A stretch of DNA of 64,000 nt, from assembly GCA_031082425.1 (NCBI GenBank), contig JAVHLB010000002.1, forward strand, positions 149,684 to 213,683, read 5' to 3'. Origin of the DNA: Candidatus Edwardsbacteria bacterium (lineage in GTDB: Bacteria; Edwardsbacteria; AC1; EtOH8). Position numbers and translations under genes: made by a program. Below, one piece after another: positions 34,500-42,957 of the stretch (positions are counted from its first letter, which is position 1; each line of letters begins with the position of its first letter). The notes beneath the pieces were generated by a model that worked only from the letters and a program-made list of their open reading frames with translations, ran no database searches and was not told the DNA's origin.

Positions 34500-35717
34500 T
34501 CAATTGTCTATGTTATTCGCACCGTTTGCCGTTTGGGGCGCTACGAATTTATAAACCCCCCGCTTGAACCCGGGCTGGCATACATCCACGAACCGGTCCC
34601 CGATGGCCATTATTGCCTCCTTGCTGGCCATAAAGGCATCCACCACGGCAGGATCAAAGGCACGACCGCGGTCGTCCTGGACCATTTTCATCGCCTGTTC
34701 GACCGGAACCGCCTCCCGGTAAGGGCGATGGAAACAGAGGGCGTCGAAGACATCCACTACGGCGGTGATCCGCCCGACCAGGGGGATGGCCTCTTTATGC
34801 AGCCCCCGGGGATAGCCGCTGCCGTCCCATCTTTCGTGATGGGTGAGCGAAACGTCCTCCGCAATCCGCAATACTTGCGAATCAGACCCGGACAGGATGG
34901 CGGCCCCGATCATCGGGTGTTCCCGCATTTTCTGGACCTCCTCCTCGTTGAGTTTGCCCGGCTTTTGCAGGATATGGTCCGGGATGCCGATCTTCCCAAT
35001 ATCGTGCATGGGCACGGCATAGAGGCACATGTCGGCGAAGCTCTGGGGCTGTCCCATCCGCCGGGCGATGGCCGCCGCGTAATGGCTTACCCGTACGATA
35101 TGGGCCCCGGTATCCTGGTCCTTGAACTCGGCCGCCTTGGCCAGCCGGTGGATGGTATCCAGTGTGGTCTGTTCGATCCTCTGCAGGGCGTTTTGCAGGG
35201 CGCTGGCCTTCTTGGCGATCTCTGATTCCAGTTCTATGCCGTGGCGCTGCAATACCCTCTCAGCCCATCTGCGGTCGGTTATGTCTTCGATGGCCAGGAG
35301 GATGATCTGCTCAACCCCTGACGGCCGGCGGATCAGCCGGGCATTCAAAAGCATTACCCGCCGGCCAATGGCAGCAAAATCGTGCTCGACCTCATAATCA
35401 TCAAATGTTGTCTGCTGGGCCAGGATGGTTTCCAGCATTTCCCTGAGCCTGGGGATATCCCACTGGCGGTCGCCCAGATCATACACCAGCTGTCCCAAGG
35501 TTTCCTCGGGTTTTACCTTGAAGACTTCGTAGAAAGAACTATTGGCAGTGACCACCCGTAGGTCGTGATCCAGGGCAAGCAACGGCTCACGAACGGTATT
35601 AATGATACCCTCGGCATATTCGGGAGCCATATCTTCATGCCGTTGCTGCGACTCTTTCTGCGGCATCGAATTTAATCCTTCGAATTTTCTGTGAGGTTCA
35701 TGACAGATACTGAACAT
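34500..35717 (-). CDS. PAS/HD-GYP c-di-GMP phosphodiesterase-type protein
   Basis: 405 residues: a PAS domain (about 30-150), a helical linker, and an HD-GYP domain (about 195-380) with HDIGKIGIPDHIL near 237-249, the second histidine group in LTHHERWDGSGYPRGL, and RITAVVDVFDAL. It is likely to hydrolyse c-di-GMP; all canonical metal and GYP residues are visible. The ATG at 35717 is used because a TTGACT-17-TATATT promoter ends seven bases before it; a later ATG 17 codons in is a weaker alternative. Confidence 0.9.
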   Translation of the reverse strand: MFSICHEPHRKFEGLNSMPQKESQQRHEDMAPEYAEGIINTVREPLLALDHDLRVVTANSSFYEVFKVKPEETLGQLVYDLGDRQWDIPRLREMLETILAQQTTFDDYEVEHDFAAIGRRVMLLNARLIRRPSGVEQIILLAIEDITDRRWAERVLQRHGIELESEIAKKASALQNALQRIEQTTLDTIHRLAKAAEFKDQDTGAHIVRVSHYAAAIARRMGQPQSFADMCLYAVPMHDIGKIGIPDHILQKPGKLNEEEVQKMREHPMIGAAILSGSDSQVLRIAEDVSLTHHERWDGSGYPRGLHKEAIPLVGRITAVVDVFDALCFHRPYREAVPVEQAMKMVQDDRGRAFDPAVVDAFMASKEAIMAIGDRFVDVCQPGFKRGVYKFVAPQTANGANNIDN

Positions 35718-35724
35718 TTAGTTT

Positions 35725-35753
35725 AATATATTTCACCGCATCCGTCAAGTCAA
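35725..35753 (-). promoter_or_regulatory. Promoter of the HD-GYP gene, leaderless geometry
   Basis: Minus strand TTGACT (35753-35748), 17-bp spacer, TATATT (35730-35725), then seven bases to the ATG at 35717. A later alternative pair, TTGACG with TAAACT, overlaps it. Confidence 0.6.
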
Positions 35754-35789
35754 AATTCACCTGTCTGTCAAAACAAGGCATTCCAGCCA

Positions 35790-35828
35790 TCAAAAAGCCG
35801 TTCACTGGATGGCTTTTCTTTTTTTATC
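35790..35828 (+). terminator. Hairpin with T-run between divergent promoters
   Basis: AAAAGCC and GGCTTTT arms with an 11-base loop lead into CTTTTTTT. No plus-strand gene precedes it, so it may block read-through or be a relic. It lies between the promoters at 35753 and 35851. Confidence 0.45.
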
Positions 35829-35850
35829 GTCTGATGGACGTAAAATTTTC

Positions 35851-35880
35851 TTGACATCAAGAGGTCATTAAAGTTACCAT
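35851..35880 (+). promoter_or_regulatory. Promoter of the BTAD regulator, leaderless geometry
   Basis: Perfect TTGACA at 35851-35856, 18-bp spacer, TACCAT at 35875-35880, then six bases to the ATG at 35887. No Shine-Dalgarno. Confidence 0.55.
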
Positions 35881-35886
35881 TAAACC

Positions 35887-38058
35887 ATGCCCTTAAAAGC
35901 CACCGACATAACATCTTCGATAACAGAATATCTGTCTGGGAAGCGTTACGACTCCGGCGCCAGATCGCTTATCGAACACAGCCGGGACCTGCTTCAGCCG
36001 GGCAGGCTTGGGGAACTGAAGAAGCTTTTGGCAATGATCCCCCGGGAGCATTTCCTGCGCCACCCCAAGCTTATCCTGATAGCGGCCAATGCCGATTACC
36101 AGAGCGGCGAACTAAAATCAGCCCTGCGTTATCTTACCACCGCCATTCCCGTTTTAAAAAAAGCCCGGGACCGTTCCTCGCTTTCCGCCGCCTACCGTTA
36201 CCTTTCTTACATCCATCAGGACATGGGACAGAACCAAAAAGCCATAGCTGACAGCAGGCAGGGCCTGAAATACCTGGACCAGAATGACTACCGGGGACGG
36301 GCCGGACTGCTGGCGGCCATGGCCGGGAGTTACTGGAGGCTGCTGGACTACAAAAAGGCCTCCAAAGTCTACGCCCAGGTGATGGACATCTATATCCGGG
36401 CCGGCGACAAGGAGGGACAGATCCGCACCCTGGCCAATTCATCGGCCATCACCAAGGCTTTGGGCCAGCTGGAAAAAGCCCGGAAGGAAAAAGAGGAGGT
36501 CCTGCGTTTTTACCGGAATTCAGACAACCGGCGCAGTTACTGCCTGGCGGCGGTGAACCTTTCGTCCCTTTACCTGGAGATGTTCGAACTGGAGAAGGCC
36601 GAATTTCTGCTGACCGCGGCCATACCGGAGATCGAGAAGATCGGCCTGGGAATGGCTCTGGGCCCGGCCAGGGTCTACCTGGGAGAAGTCCAGATGCACC
36701 AGGGACGGTTCCCCGAGGCGGAAAAGACCCTTAAATTTGCATTAGATAAAACCGACAGCGCTGAAGAAGCGTCATATCATTTTTCCTGCCTGATAGCCTT
36801 AAGCATCCTCTATCGCCTGCAGGGCAACCTTTCCCTTTCCCTGAGATACGCCTTAGGATCCTTGGAAAAGATATCCCCGGAGCGTCCGCTGGACACCGCC
36901 CAGGCCCATCATAATGTATCCCGGGTGTATTTTGCGGCCAAGGATTTTGCCAAAGCCCTGCATTACGCCAAAAGATCATCCGCGGTGTATGCCCGGACCG
37001 GAATGGCATACCAGCAGTCCCGGGCCCTGCTTAATCTGGCGCAGATCTATCTGGGGCAAAAAAAACTGCCGGCCTTCGGACAGGCCTTCTCACAGGGACT
37101 GAATATCTGCCGGGAACGCAATTATGATTTCTTTTTCAATGGCCGGTATCCCGAAAGTTTTTGGCCCCTGATCCCGGCCTATTTAAAAACAAACGGCTCC
37201 TCTAAATACCTGAACCAGCTGGCTGAAATATTCGATCCGTCCAAGACAGCTTCGAACCGTTCCCCGGCCGACCGCAGGCCGGCGATCACCACCCTGGGTT
37301 CCCTGGGGATTCTGATGGACGGGCAACCGGTAGAGCGCTGGAAAAGGACCGCCTCCCGGCAGGTACTGGGTATTTTATTGTCACGCCATGTTTCCCGGGA
37401 GGCGGATCCCCGCAATGATTCTGAGCAGTTCATCCCTTCCCAGGTGCTGAGCCTGATGTTGTGGCCCAAAAAAAGCCTGGCTTCGGCGTCGATAAACCTT
37501 CAGGTGGCGGTGGCCGAGCTGCGCAGGCTCTTTGAGCCCGGTCTCAAGGACGGAAAAAATTCGCAGTATGTAGAATTTCGGAACGGCTGTTACCGGATAG
37601 ATATTGACAATATCTCTCTGGATTTTATGGATTTCGTTGCGGCGGTCCGCAAGGGCCAGCAGGCGGAGATCACCGGACAGCCTCCGGCCGCCCTGGAATT
37701 CTACCGCCAGGCGGTGGAGGTCTACCGCGGCGATTTTCTGCCGGATATCAAGCTGATCGAAATGGAAGGGACCCGGGAGCGGTTGCGTCAATTATATTTT
37801 CAGGCGCTGCTTTCCCTGGCAGGTTTATATCTCAAACAAGACCGGTTGGACGATGCGGTCAAATATGCCGCCCTGGCCGTTTCCCGGGAGCGCTGTCTGG
37901 AGGAGGCTCACCGCATACTTATGACGGCTTATCACCTCATGGGGCGGAAAGAACTTATTTCCAAGCAGTTCCAAATCTGCCAAACGGCCCTGCGCAGGGA
38001 TCTGGGACTGGATGTCAGCCCCGAGACCATTGCCTTGTATAAGGAGTGTTCAAAGTAG
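35887..38058 (+). CDS. TPR/BTAD-domain transcriptional regulator
   Basis: 723 residues. Residues 30-430 are tetratricopeptide-type helices (SALRYLTTAIPVLKKARDRS, YRYLSYIHQDMGQNQKAIAD and similar). Residues about 470-575 form a SARP-type winged helix (ITTLGSLGILMDGQPVERWK, then LWPKKSLASASINLQVAVAE). Residues 580-720 are a bacterial transcriptional activation domain (LEFYRQAVEVYRGDFLPDIK, LEEAHRILMTAYHLMGRKE). The order is the reverse of AfsR-type proteins, which carry BTAD first and TPR last. It is probably a DNA-binding regulator; its own target may be the secreted-protein operon that follows. It has no signal peptide. Confidence 0.85.
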   Translation: MPLKATDITSSITEYLSGKRYDSGARSLIEHSRDLLQPGRLGELKKLLAMIPREHFLRHPKLILIAANADYQSGELKSALRYLTTAIPVLKKARDRSSLSAAYRYLSYIHQDMGQNQKAIADSRQGLKYLDQNDYRGRAGLLAAMAGSYWRLLDYKKASKVYAQVMDIYIRAGDKEGQIRTLANSSAITKALGQLEKARKEKEEVLRFYRNSDNRRSYCLAAVNLSSLYLEMFELEKAEFLLTAAIPEIEKIGLGMALGPARVYLGEVQMHQGRFPEAEKTLKFALDKTDSAEEASYHFSCLIALSILYRLQGNLSLSLRYALGSLEKISPERPLDTAQAHHNVSRVYFAAKDFAKALHYAKRSSAVYARTGMAYQQSRALLNLAQIYLGQKKLPAFGQAFSQGLNICRERNYDFFFNGRYPESFWPLIPAYLKTNGSSKYLNQLAEIFDPSKTASNRSPADRRPAITTLGSLGILMDGQPVERWKRTASRQVLGILLSRHVSREADPRNDSEQFIPSQVLSLMLWPKKSLASASINLQVAVAELRRLFEPGLKDGKNSQYVEFRNGCYRIDIDNISLDFMDFVAAVRKGQQAEITGQPPAALEFYRQAVEVYRGDFLPDIKLIEMEGTRERLRQLYFQALLSLAGLYLKQDRLDDAVKYAALAVSRERCLEEAHRILMTAYHLMGRKELISKQFQICQTALRRDLGLDVSPETIALYKECSK

Positions 38059-38112
38059 TCAAACAGCGGTTATTTTGTAAGCGATTTGTAAGCGGCTTTT
38101 GTTAAAATCAGT

Positions 38113-38142
38113 TTGACCAACAGCCGTTTTTTAATTTATACT
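38113..38142 (+). promoter_or_regulatory. Promoter of the 124-residue gene, leaderless geometry
   Basis: TTGACC at 38113-38118, 18-bp spacer, TATACT at 38137-38142; the -10 ends four bases before the ATG at 38147. The closest such spacing in the window. Confidence 0.6.
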
Positions 38143-38146
38143 GGAC

Positions 38147-38521
38147 ATGAAAAGCATCAAAATAATAAGGGTCAACGCCTTTAAAAATGGCGACCCCGAC
38201 AAATTGACCATCCAGGGGGTTTGGGGCGGGCAACTGGATGTTGATTTCGGGAGAACCAACGGAAAGACGGTCCCGGCGGGCAGCCAAAGACCGGAGGTGA
38301 TCCTGGCTTACCTTCCGCCCTTCGTCCGGAACGTAATATTGGAGCCGGACGGCTTTCTAATCAATTCCGCTTCGGAAATGCCCTTTAAGGTCTATTTGCT
38401 TGACCATCAAAATACCATACTGAACACCATAAAACCCGGACGCATCGGGGAAAGCGGCCTTTGGCAGTGCAAGGTGTCGCGGAATATTTTCAAGGCTGTC
38501 CGTAAAATATTAATAAACTGA
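38147..38521 (+). CDS. Small protein of unknown function next to a secreted repeat protein
   Basis: 124 residues, without signal peptide or membrane segment. I do not recognise the family. It looks like a mixed beta fold (KLTIQGVWGGQLDVDFG, EVILAYLPPFVRNVILEPDG). The stop is 19 bp before the next gene, which has its own strong ribosome binding site and no promoter of its own, so both share the promoter at 38113. Given the BTAD regulator just upstream, it may help control or export the secreted protein; no direct evidence exists. Confidence 0.6.
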   Translation: MKSIKIIRVNAFKNGDPDKLTIQGVWGGQLDVDFGRTNGKTVPAGSQRPEVILAYLPPFVRNVILEPDGFLINSASEMPFKVYLLDHQNTILNTIKPGRIGESGLWQCKVSRNIFKAVRKILIN

Positions 38522-38540
38522 TTCAAGGAGGTTAGATCTC

Positions 38541-41180
38541 ATGAAACTTAATTGGTTAGTCTCTCTGGCTGTCCTGTTGTTCGCCGAATACCCGGCCCAA
38601 GCGGCAACCAGCATAAGCTTTGGCAGCAAACCGGTCTTCGATGGGGTGATATCTCCGGGGGAATGGCAGGATGCCACGCTTAAAACCTTCACTACTTCCG
38701 GTGGGACCGATTCGGTATGGTTGAAATATTTTCAGGACACCATATTCATGGCGATCAAGAACCCCAATACCGTCGCCACCAGCCTGAACTGGATCCTTTT
38801 GGACATCAATTACGATCGTCTGACCGCCCCCCAACCCGACGACCATTTGTTATCGGGCATAATTGACGGCGGCAGATATGAGAAGGTCGGAAACGGCACG
38901 GCCTGGGAAGCGGTGCCGATCCAGCCTGTCGGCTGGACGGACTCGGTCAGCGCCGGGACCGGATATTGGGCGGCGGAATGGAAAATATTCTACTCCAAAC
39001 TGGGGCTGACTCCGGGGACAGCCGATACCTTCGGCTTTGCCGCTTCGAACTATGTCGATGGCACCGGGTATTGGTGGCCGGCCGGCGTGAATTACAACAT
39101 CCCGTCAAGCTGGGAAGCGGTCACTTCGGCTGCAAACTGGGGAATGCCCGCAGGCTCGATAACCGACACCCTCTTTGATTTCGGCCCGGTCTATGCCGGG
39201 GATTCCGCCGTCTGCAGCTCGATCTATTTGAAAAATACCGGCAGCTATGCCCTCACCGTCAGCGGTCTTGATGTTACTTCCGGGCCTTTCACCCTGCTGA
39301 CTTCGGCGCCCTTCAATGTGGCTGCCAATGACAGCCAGGCCATCCTGGTCAGCTTCGAACCGGTGATCTCCGGCTCTTACAGCGACACCCTGACAGTGAC
39401 CACCGACGACCCGGCAAGCCCGGTCGTGACCTGCGTCATATCCGGCAGCAGCATCGAGAACACCGTGGTCGATGTGCCTTTGGGAGAGATACCTGTTTTC
39501 GACGGCGTGCTTTCGCCCGGCGAGTGGTCGGATGCCGCCTTCATCACCCCGCACACTACCACTCTAAATGATACCGTCTGGTTCAAATACAATCGGGATA
39601 CCCTTTATGCCGGATTCAAGGGAGCCGACAGCTTCGCCGGCAATCAGCAGCAATTGTATTTCGACAACAATTATGACCGGGCCACTCTTCCGATAGAAGA
39701 CGACCACCGGCTTCGCATTCATATAGACGGGTATAAAGAGGAAGGTGTCGGGGCAGGTTTTGGGTGGGTGACCGCCACGATATCTGGCTGGGATGCCATT
39801 GGCGGGGCCTCGCCTGGAAGGTGGTGCTCCGAATGGAAGATAGCCCTATCCAAGCTGGACATAGTGCCTGGCACGGCGGATAGTATTGGAATGTCTGCCG
39901 TTGTCTATTCATTCGCACCCGGAGCCGGCGGCAATTATTGGCCTTCTACTTTCAACTGGGAAAATCCCAGCACCTGGGGTCTGATGAAATCCAGCTCGAA
40001 GTGGGGCCTGGCAGCCATTTCGGCCAATGAGAACCAGCACGATTTTGGTTATATCAAGCCGGATGACTCGCTATCCTGGACATCTCTTTATATAAAAAAC
40101 ACCGGCAGCCTGGACCTGGATCTCGACAGCCTGCGATCCGGAACCGGTTATTTCAGGATTGATCCCCTGACCGATTCATTGCTGGCCCCCGGCGACAGCC
40201 TGGCGGTCGCCGTTTGGTTCAAACCGGACTCCTCCGGGGCCTATCTGGACACCCTGCGCATTTACTCCAATGATCCGGTCAACAACCCCGGCAGAATATC
40301 TCTGGCCGGAAACGGGGCATATATTATTGACGTGCCCTGGGGCACAATGCCTATATTTGAAGGGACTATCGAGCCGGCGGAGTGGGCTGATGCCCACTGC
40401 GACAGCTTCTTGCTTGAGGACCAGACCAAAAAGTACCACAATGTGGACACTTTCTGGGTCAAGTATAATTCCGATACCCTTTATCTGGCTTTGATAACTC
40501 CCAATTATGCTGACTACAAGATAACCAGCCATTCCCTGATCTTCGATCTGAAGTTTGACCGTACTTCGACAGTGCAGGCCGATGACCACAGATTTTTGGT
40601 CGTATCTGACGGGGAACCGGTGGAATTTGTCGGCCTGGCCGGGGTTTGGGATAAGGTCACACCGGCGGGATGGCGATCTGATTTTTCAGCCAAGGATAAT
40701 CTGGTGACCTTCTATGCCGTTCCCTTCGACCGGCTCGATCTCAGTATCGGCGCCAATGACACCATCGGCTTCGCGGTGCTGGCCGAAGGCGATGGCGGGA
40801 TCTACGGCCGGTGGCCGGTGGCCTCCGATTCGGTCGGGCCGGCCAGCTGGGGTATTCTGACCTCCAGCGCCGGGTGGACCGGGGTGATGGGCAAGCCGGA
40901 TGACCAGCCGAAGATCAGGTCTTTCTCCCTGGCCAATGCCTATCCCAATCCGGCCAACCGGCAGGTCAACCTGAATTATCAACTGCCCGCCCCGGCCAAT
41001 GTCAGACTGAACATCTACAATATTGCCGGACAGCTGGTGAAGTGTTTTGATCAGGGATGCCAATCAGCCGGGTCATACTCCATCAGATACAACATCGCGG
41101 CTTTGCCCAACGGCATCTATTTTTATCAGATTGACGCCGGAGCATTCAAGGCTACCAAAAGAATGATGGTCATCCGGTAA
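38541..41180 (+). CDS. Secreted three-repeat protein with choice-of-anchor D modules and C-terminal sorting-type domain
   Basis: 879 residues with a signal peptide (about 1-21). A domain of about 170 residues occurs three times, starting PVFDGVISPGEW (31), PVFDGVLSPGEW (about 317) and PIFEGTIEPAEW (about 602); each has YDR or FDR and DDHR, resembling CBM9-like sugar-binding folds. Between them are choice-of-anchor D (ASPM/HYDIN-like) modules, for example YLKNTGSYALTVSGL and YIKNTGSLDLDLDSL. The last 85 residues (ANAYPNPANRQVNLNYQLP, LPNGIYFYQI) are a T9SS type A or FlgD-like module. AAGGAGG stands nine bases before the ATG. It is probably surface-exposed and may bind polysaccharide. Confidence 0.85.
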   Translation: MKLNWLVSLAVLLFAEYPAQAATSISFGSKPVFDGVISPGEWQDATLKTFTTSGGTDSVWLKYFQDTIFMAIKNPNTVATSLNWILLDINYDRLTAPQPDDHLLSGIIDGGRYEKVGNGTAWEAVPIQPVGWTDSVSAGTGYWAAEWKIFYSKLGLTPGTADTFGFAASNYVDGTGYWWPAGVNYNIPSSWEAVTSAANWGMPAGSITDTLFDFGPVYAGDSAVCSSIYLKNTGSYALTVSGLDVTSGPFTLLTSAPFNVAANDSQAILVSFEPVISGSYSDTLTVTTDDPASPVVTCVISGSSIENTVVDVPLGEIPVFDGVLSPGEWSDAAFITPHTTTLNDTVWFKYNRDTLYAGFKGADSFAGNQQQLYFDNNYDRATLPIEDDHRLRIHIDGYKEEGVGAGFGWVTATISGWDAIGGASPGRWCSEWKIALSKLDIVPGTADSIGMSAVVYSFAPGAGGNYWPSTFNWENPSTWGLMKSSSKWGLAAISANENQHDFGYIKPDDSLSWTSLYIKNTGSLDLDLDSLRSGTGYFRIDPLTDSLLAPGDSLAVAVWFKPDSSGAYLDTLRIYSNDPVNNPGRISLAGNGAYIIDVPWGTMPIFEGTIEPAEWADAHCDSFLLEDQTKKYHNVDTFWVKYNSDTLYLALITPNYADYKITSHSLIFDLKFDRTSTVQADDHRFLVVSDGEPVEFVGLAGVWDKVTPAGWRSDFSAKDNLVTFYAVPFDRLDLSIGANDTIGFAVLAEGDGGIYGRWPVASDSVGPASWGILTSSAGWTGVMGKPDDQPKIRSFSLANAYPNPANRQVNLNYQLPAPANVRLNIYNIAGQLVKCFDQGCQSAGSYSIRYNIAALPNGIYFYQIDAGAFKATKRMMVIR

Positions 41181-41200
41181 AACCATCCGGCAAACAATAA

Positions 41201-41230
41201 AAAAAGGGAGAGCTGCGGCTCTCCCTTTTT
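41201..41230. terminator. Bidirectional terminator
   Basis: AAAAAGGGAGAGC (41201-41213) and GCTCTCCCTTTTT (41218-41230) form a perfect 13-bp stem with a four-base loop, between the convergent secreted-protein and CPBP genes; either strand gives a T-rich tail. Confidence 0.9.
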
Positions 41231-41242
41231 GCATCTTCAGTT

Positions 41243-41947
41243 TCATTTTAGAAATTTCCAGATAAGATAGATGGTGGCCCCCCAGGCCCCCGGTCCGTGG
41301 CACAGCACCGCCGCCCAGATGTTCCCGGTATGCTCGGTCAGCCAGGCCAGGGTCAGCCCCCCGGCAAATACAATCGCCACCAGTGGCAGCCCGGTCCATC
41401 CCGGCATCAAAAAGCTTATGGTCACCAGATGATATACGGTGAACAGCAGGGCCGATATCAGAATATGCCGCTTGAAACCGGCCCGCCGGGCCAAGAGGCC
41501 CTGAAGTCCGGCCCGCCAGTAAAGTTCCTCACCCACCGGCAGTATCACCGCCACGAAAATGAAGAACTGGAGGAGTCCGGCCGGAAAAGCATTGCTTTGA
41601 TAGAGTTTTTGGGAACACAATTTAAGCATATTGTCCGGGATCGCTTTACCGAAATAGAAGTTCCCTGCCCAAATGCTGAGCACCGCCACCGTCCCGGCCG
41701 AGATCAGCCCCAGCCCCAGGCTTTTGATCATCTTGCCTGCCGGCAGTTTTGCCCTTTCCTCCAGCCCGTAGGCTTTGACCTGCCAGAAGGCCCCGCCGTA
41801 AAACACCACCGAGGAGAGGATGATGGCCAGCCAGGCGTCGTTCAGCAGCCACAGGGCCAGCCAGTTCACCAGGGCCGGGGTCAGGGTGAGGACCGCCAGC
41901 AAAAGGGACAGGTCCTTTTTGTTTTTAACCGTTAGGGCCTTATTCAT
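41243..41947 (-). CDS. CPBP-family intramembrane metalloprotease
   Basis: 234 residues with about seven hydrophobic segments. The family motifs are GEELYWRAGLQGLL near residue 140 (EExxxR), FTVYHLV near 170 (FxxxH) and the HGPGAWGATIYL third region near the end. CAAX-processing and bacteriocin-processing relatives cleave membrane-embedded substrates. It starts within the last codons of the dihydrouridine synthase (eight-base overlap). The substrate is unknown. Confidence 0.88.
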   Translation of the reverse strand: MNKALTVKNKKDLSLLLAVLTLTPALVNWLALWLLNDAWLAIILSSVVFYGGAFWQVKAYGLEERAKLPAGKMIKSLGLGLISAGTVAVLSIWAGNFYFGKAIPDNMLKLCSQKLYQSNAFPAGLLQFFIFVAVILPVGEELYWRAGLQGLLARRAGFKRHILISALLFTVYHLVTISFLMPGWTGLPLVAIVFAGGLTLAWLTEHTGNIWAAVLCHGPGAWGATIYLIWKFLK

Positions 41948-42938
41948 CGGTCGCCTTTTCAGGGACGATATTCTCCAAAAGCTTCAGCACCTCGGCCTCG
42001 GTCCCGGCATGCATCAATTCCTGCCGCAGGGCCGCCGCCCCGGGGATCCCTTTGATATACCAACCCAGATGCTTTCGCATCTCCCGGATGCCGCGGAGCT
42101 CCCCCTTGTCGGCCACCGACATTTTTATATGTTCTTGGACCACCCGCATCCTCTCCTGCCAGTTTGCAATTTGTAATTTTGAATTTGGGATTTGGAATTC
42201 CGAATTCAAAGCGGCATTGATCTCGGCAAACAAAAAGGGGTTCCCCAGCGCCGCCCGGCCCACCATCACCAGGTCGCATCCGGTCTGTTCGATCATCCTC
42301 CGGGCGTCGGCTCCCGAGGTTATATCGCCGTTGCCGATCACCGGTATCTTTGCCTGCTGTTTTATTTTTGTGATGATGGTCCAGTCGGCCTGGCCGGAGA
42401 ACATCTGGCTCCTGGTCCGGCCGTGGACGGCAATGGCAGCGATACCGCATTGTTCCAGAAGTTTGGCCACCTCCAAAGCGTTCTCCGATCCCACCTCCCA
42501 GCCGCTGCGGATCTTGGCCAGCACCGGTCGTTGGGCGACACTGATCACCGCCCTGGCTATCTGGGCTATCTTTTCCGGAAATTTAAGCAGGGCCGACCCG
42601 CCGCCGTTCTTGACTATCTTGGGGGCCGGGCAGCCGAAGTTGAGATCGTAGTAATCCGGCTGAATGTCCCTTTCCAGCCGCTCCACCGATTCGGCAAAGG
42701 CCAAAGGGCGGGTGCCGAAAAGCTGGACGGCGATGGGCCGCTCCTCCTCCCGGAATGATAACATCCTGATGGTCTTGGAATGCCCGCGGGACAGGGCCTC
42801 GGCCGAGATCATCTCGGAATACACCAGGGCGGCGCCGTGGCGGCGGCAGATAAGACGAAAGGCCGAATCGGTAATGCCCGCCATGGGGGCCAACACCGCC
42901 CGGCCCTTTAGAATATTTGGATCGAATGTTTTGGCCAA
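41940..42938 (-). CDS. dusB: tRNA-dihydrouridine synthase (DusB-like)
   Basis: 332 residues. FMN-dependent reduction of tRNA uridines. Motifs: LAPMAGITDSAFR, YSEMISAEAL, VQLFGTRP, DLNFGCPAPKIVKNGGGSAL (catalytic cysteine in NFGCP), AVHGRTRSQMFSG, IPVIGNGDI and MVGRAALGNPF. Between the barrel and the C-terminal helices it carries an insert encoded by a low-complexity repeat (NSEFQIPNSKLQIANWQ, about 42163-42208). The start is TTG at 42938 with a TATAAT-like string just before it and no good ribosome binding site, 19 bp after the preceding stop; the true start is less certain than the product. Confidence 0.92.
   Translation of the reverse strand: MAKTFDPNILKGRAVLAPMAGITDSAFRLICRRHGAALVYSEMISAEALSRGHSKTIRMLSFREEERPIAVQLFGTRPLAFAESVERLERDIQPDYYDLNFGCPAPKIVKNGGGSALLKFPEKIAQIARAVISVAQRPVLAKIRSGWEVGSENALEVAKLLEQCGIAAIAVHGRTRSQMFSGQADWTIITKIKQQAKIPVIGNGDITSGADARRMIEQTGCDLVMVGRAALGNPFLFAEINAALNSEFQIPNSKLQIANWQERMRVVQEHIKMSVADKGELRGIREMRKHLGWYIKGIPGAAALRQELMHAGTEAEVLKLLENIVPEKATDE
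42163..42208. repeat. AT-rich repeat inserted in frame in the dus gene
   Basis: About 46 bp of AATTTGTAATTTTGAATTTG-type sequence with GGAATTCCGAATTC at its right edge, in a gene otherwise GC-rich. On the coding strand it keeps the frame and encodes NSEFQIPNSKLQIAN. Base composition differs sharply from its flanks. Confidence 0.7.
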
Positions 42939-42957
42939 TTATATTTACCGCTAAAAA

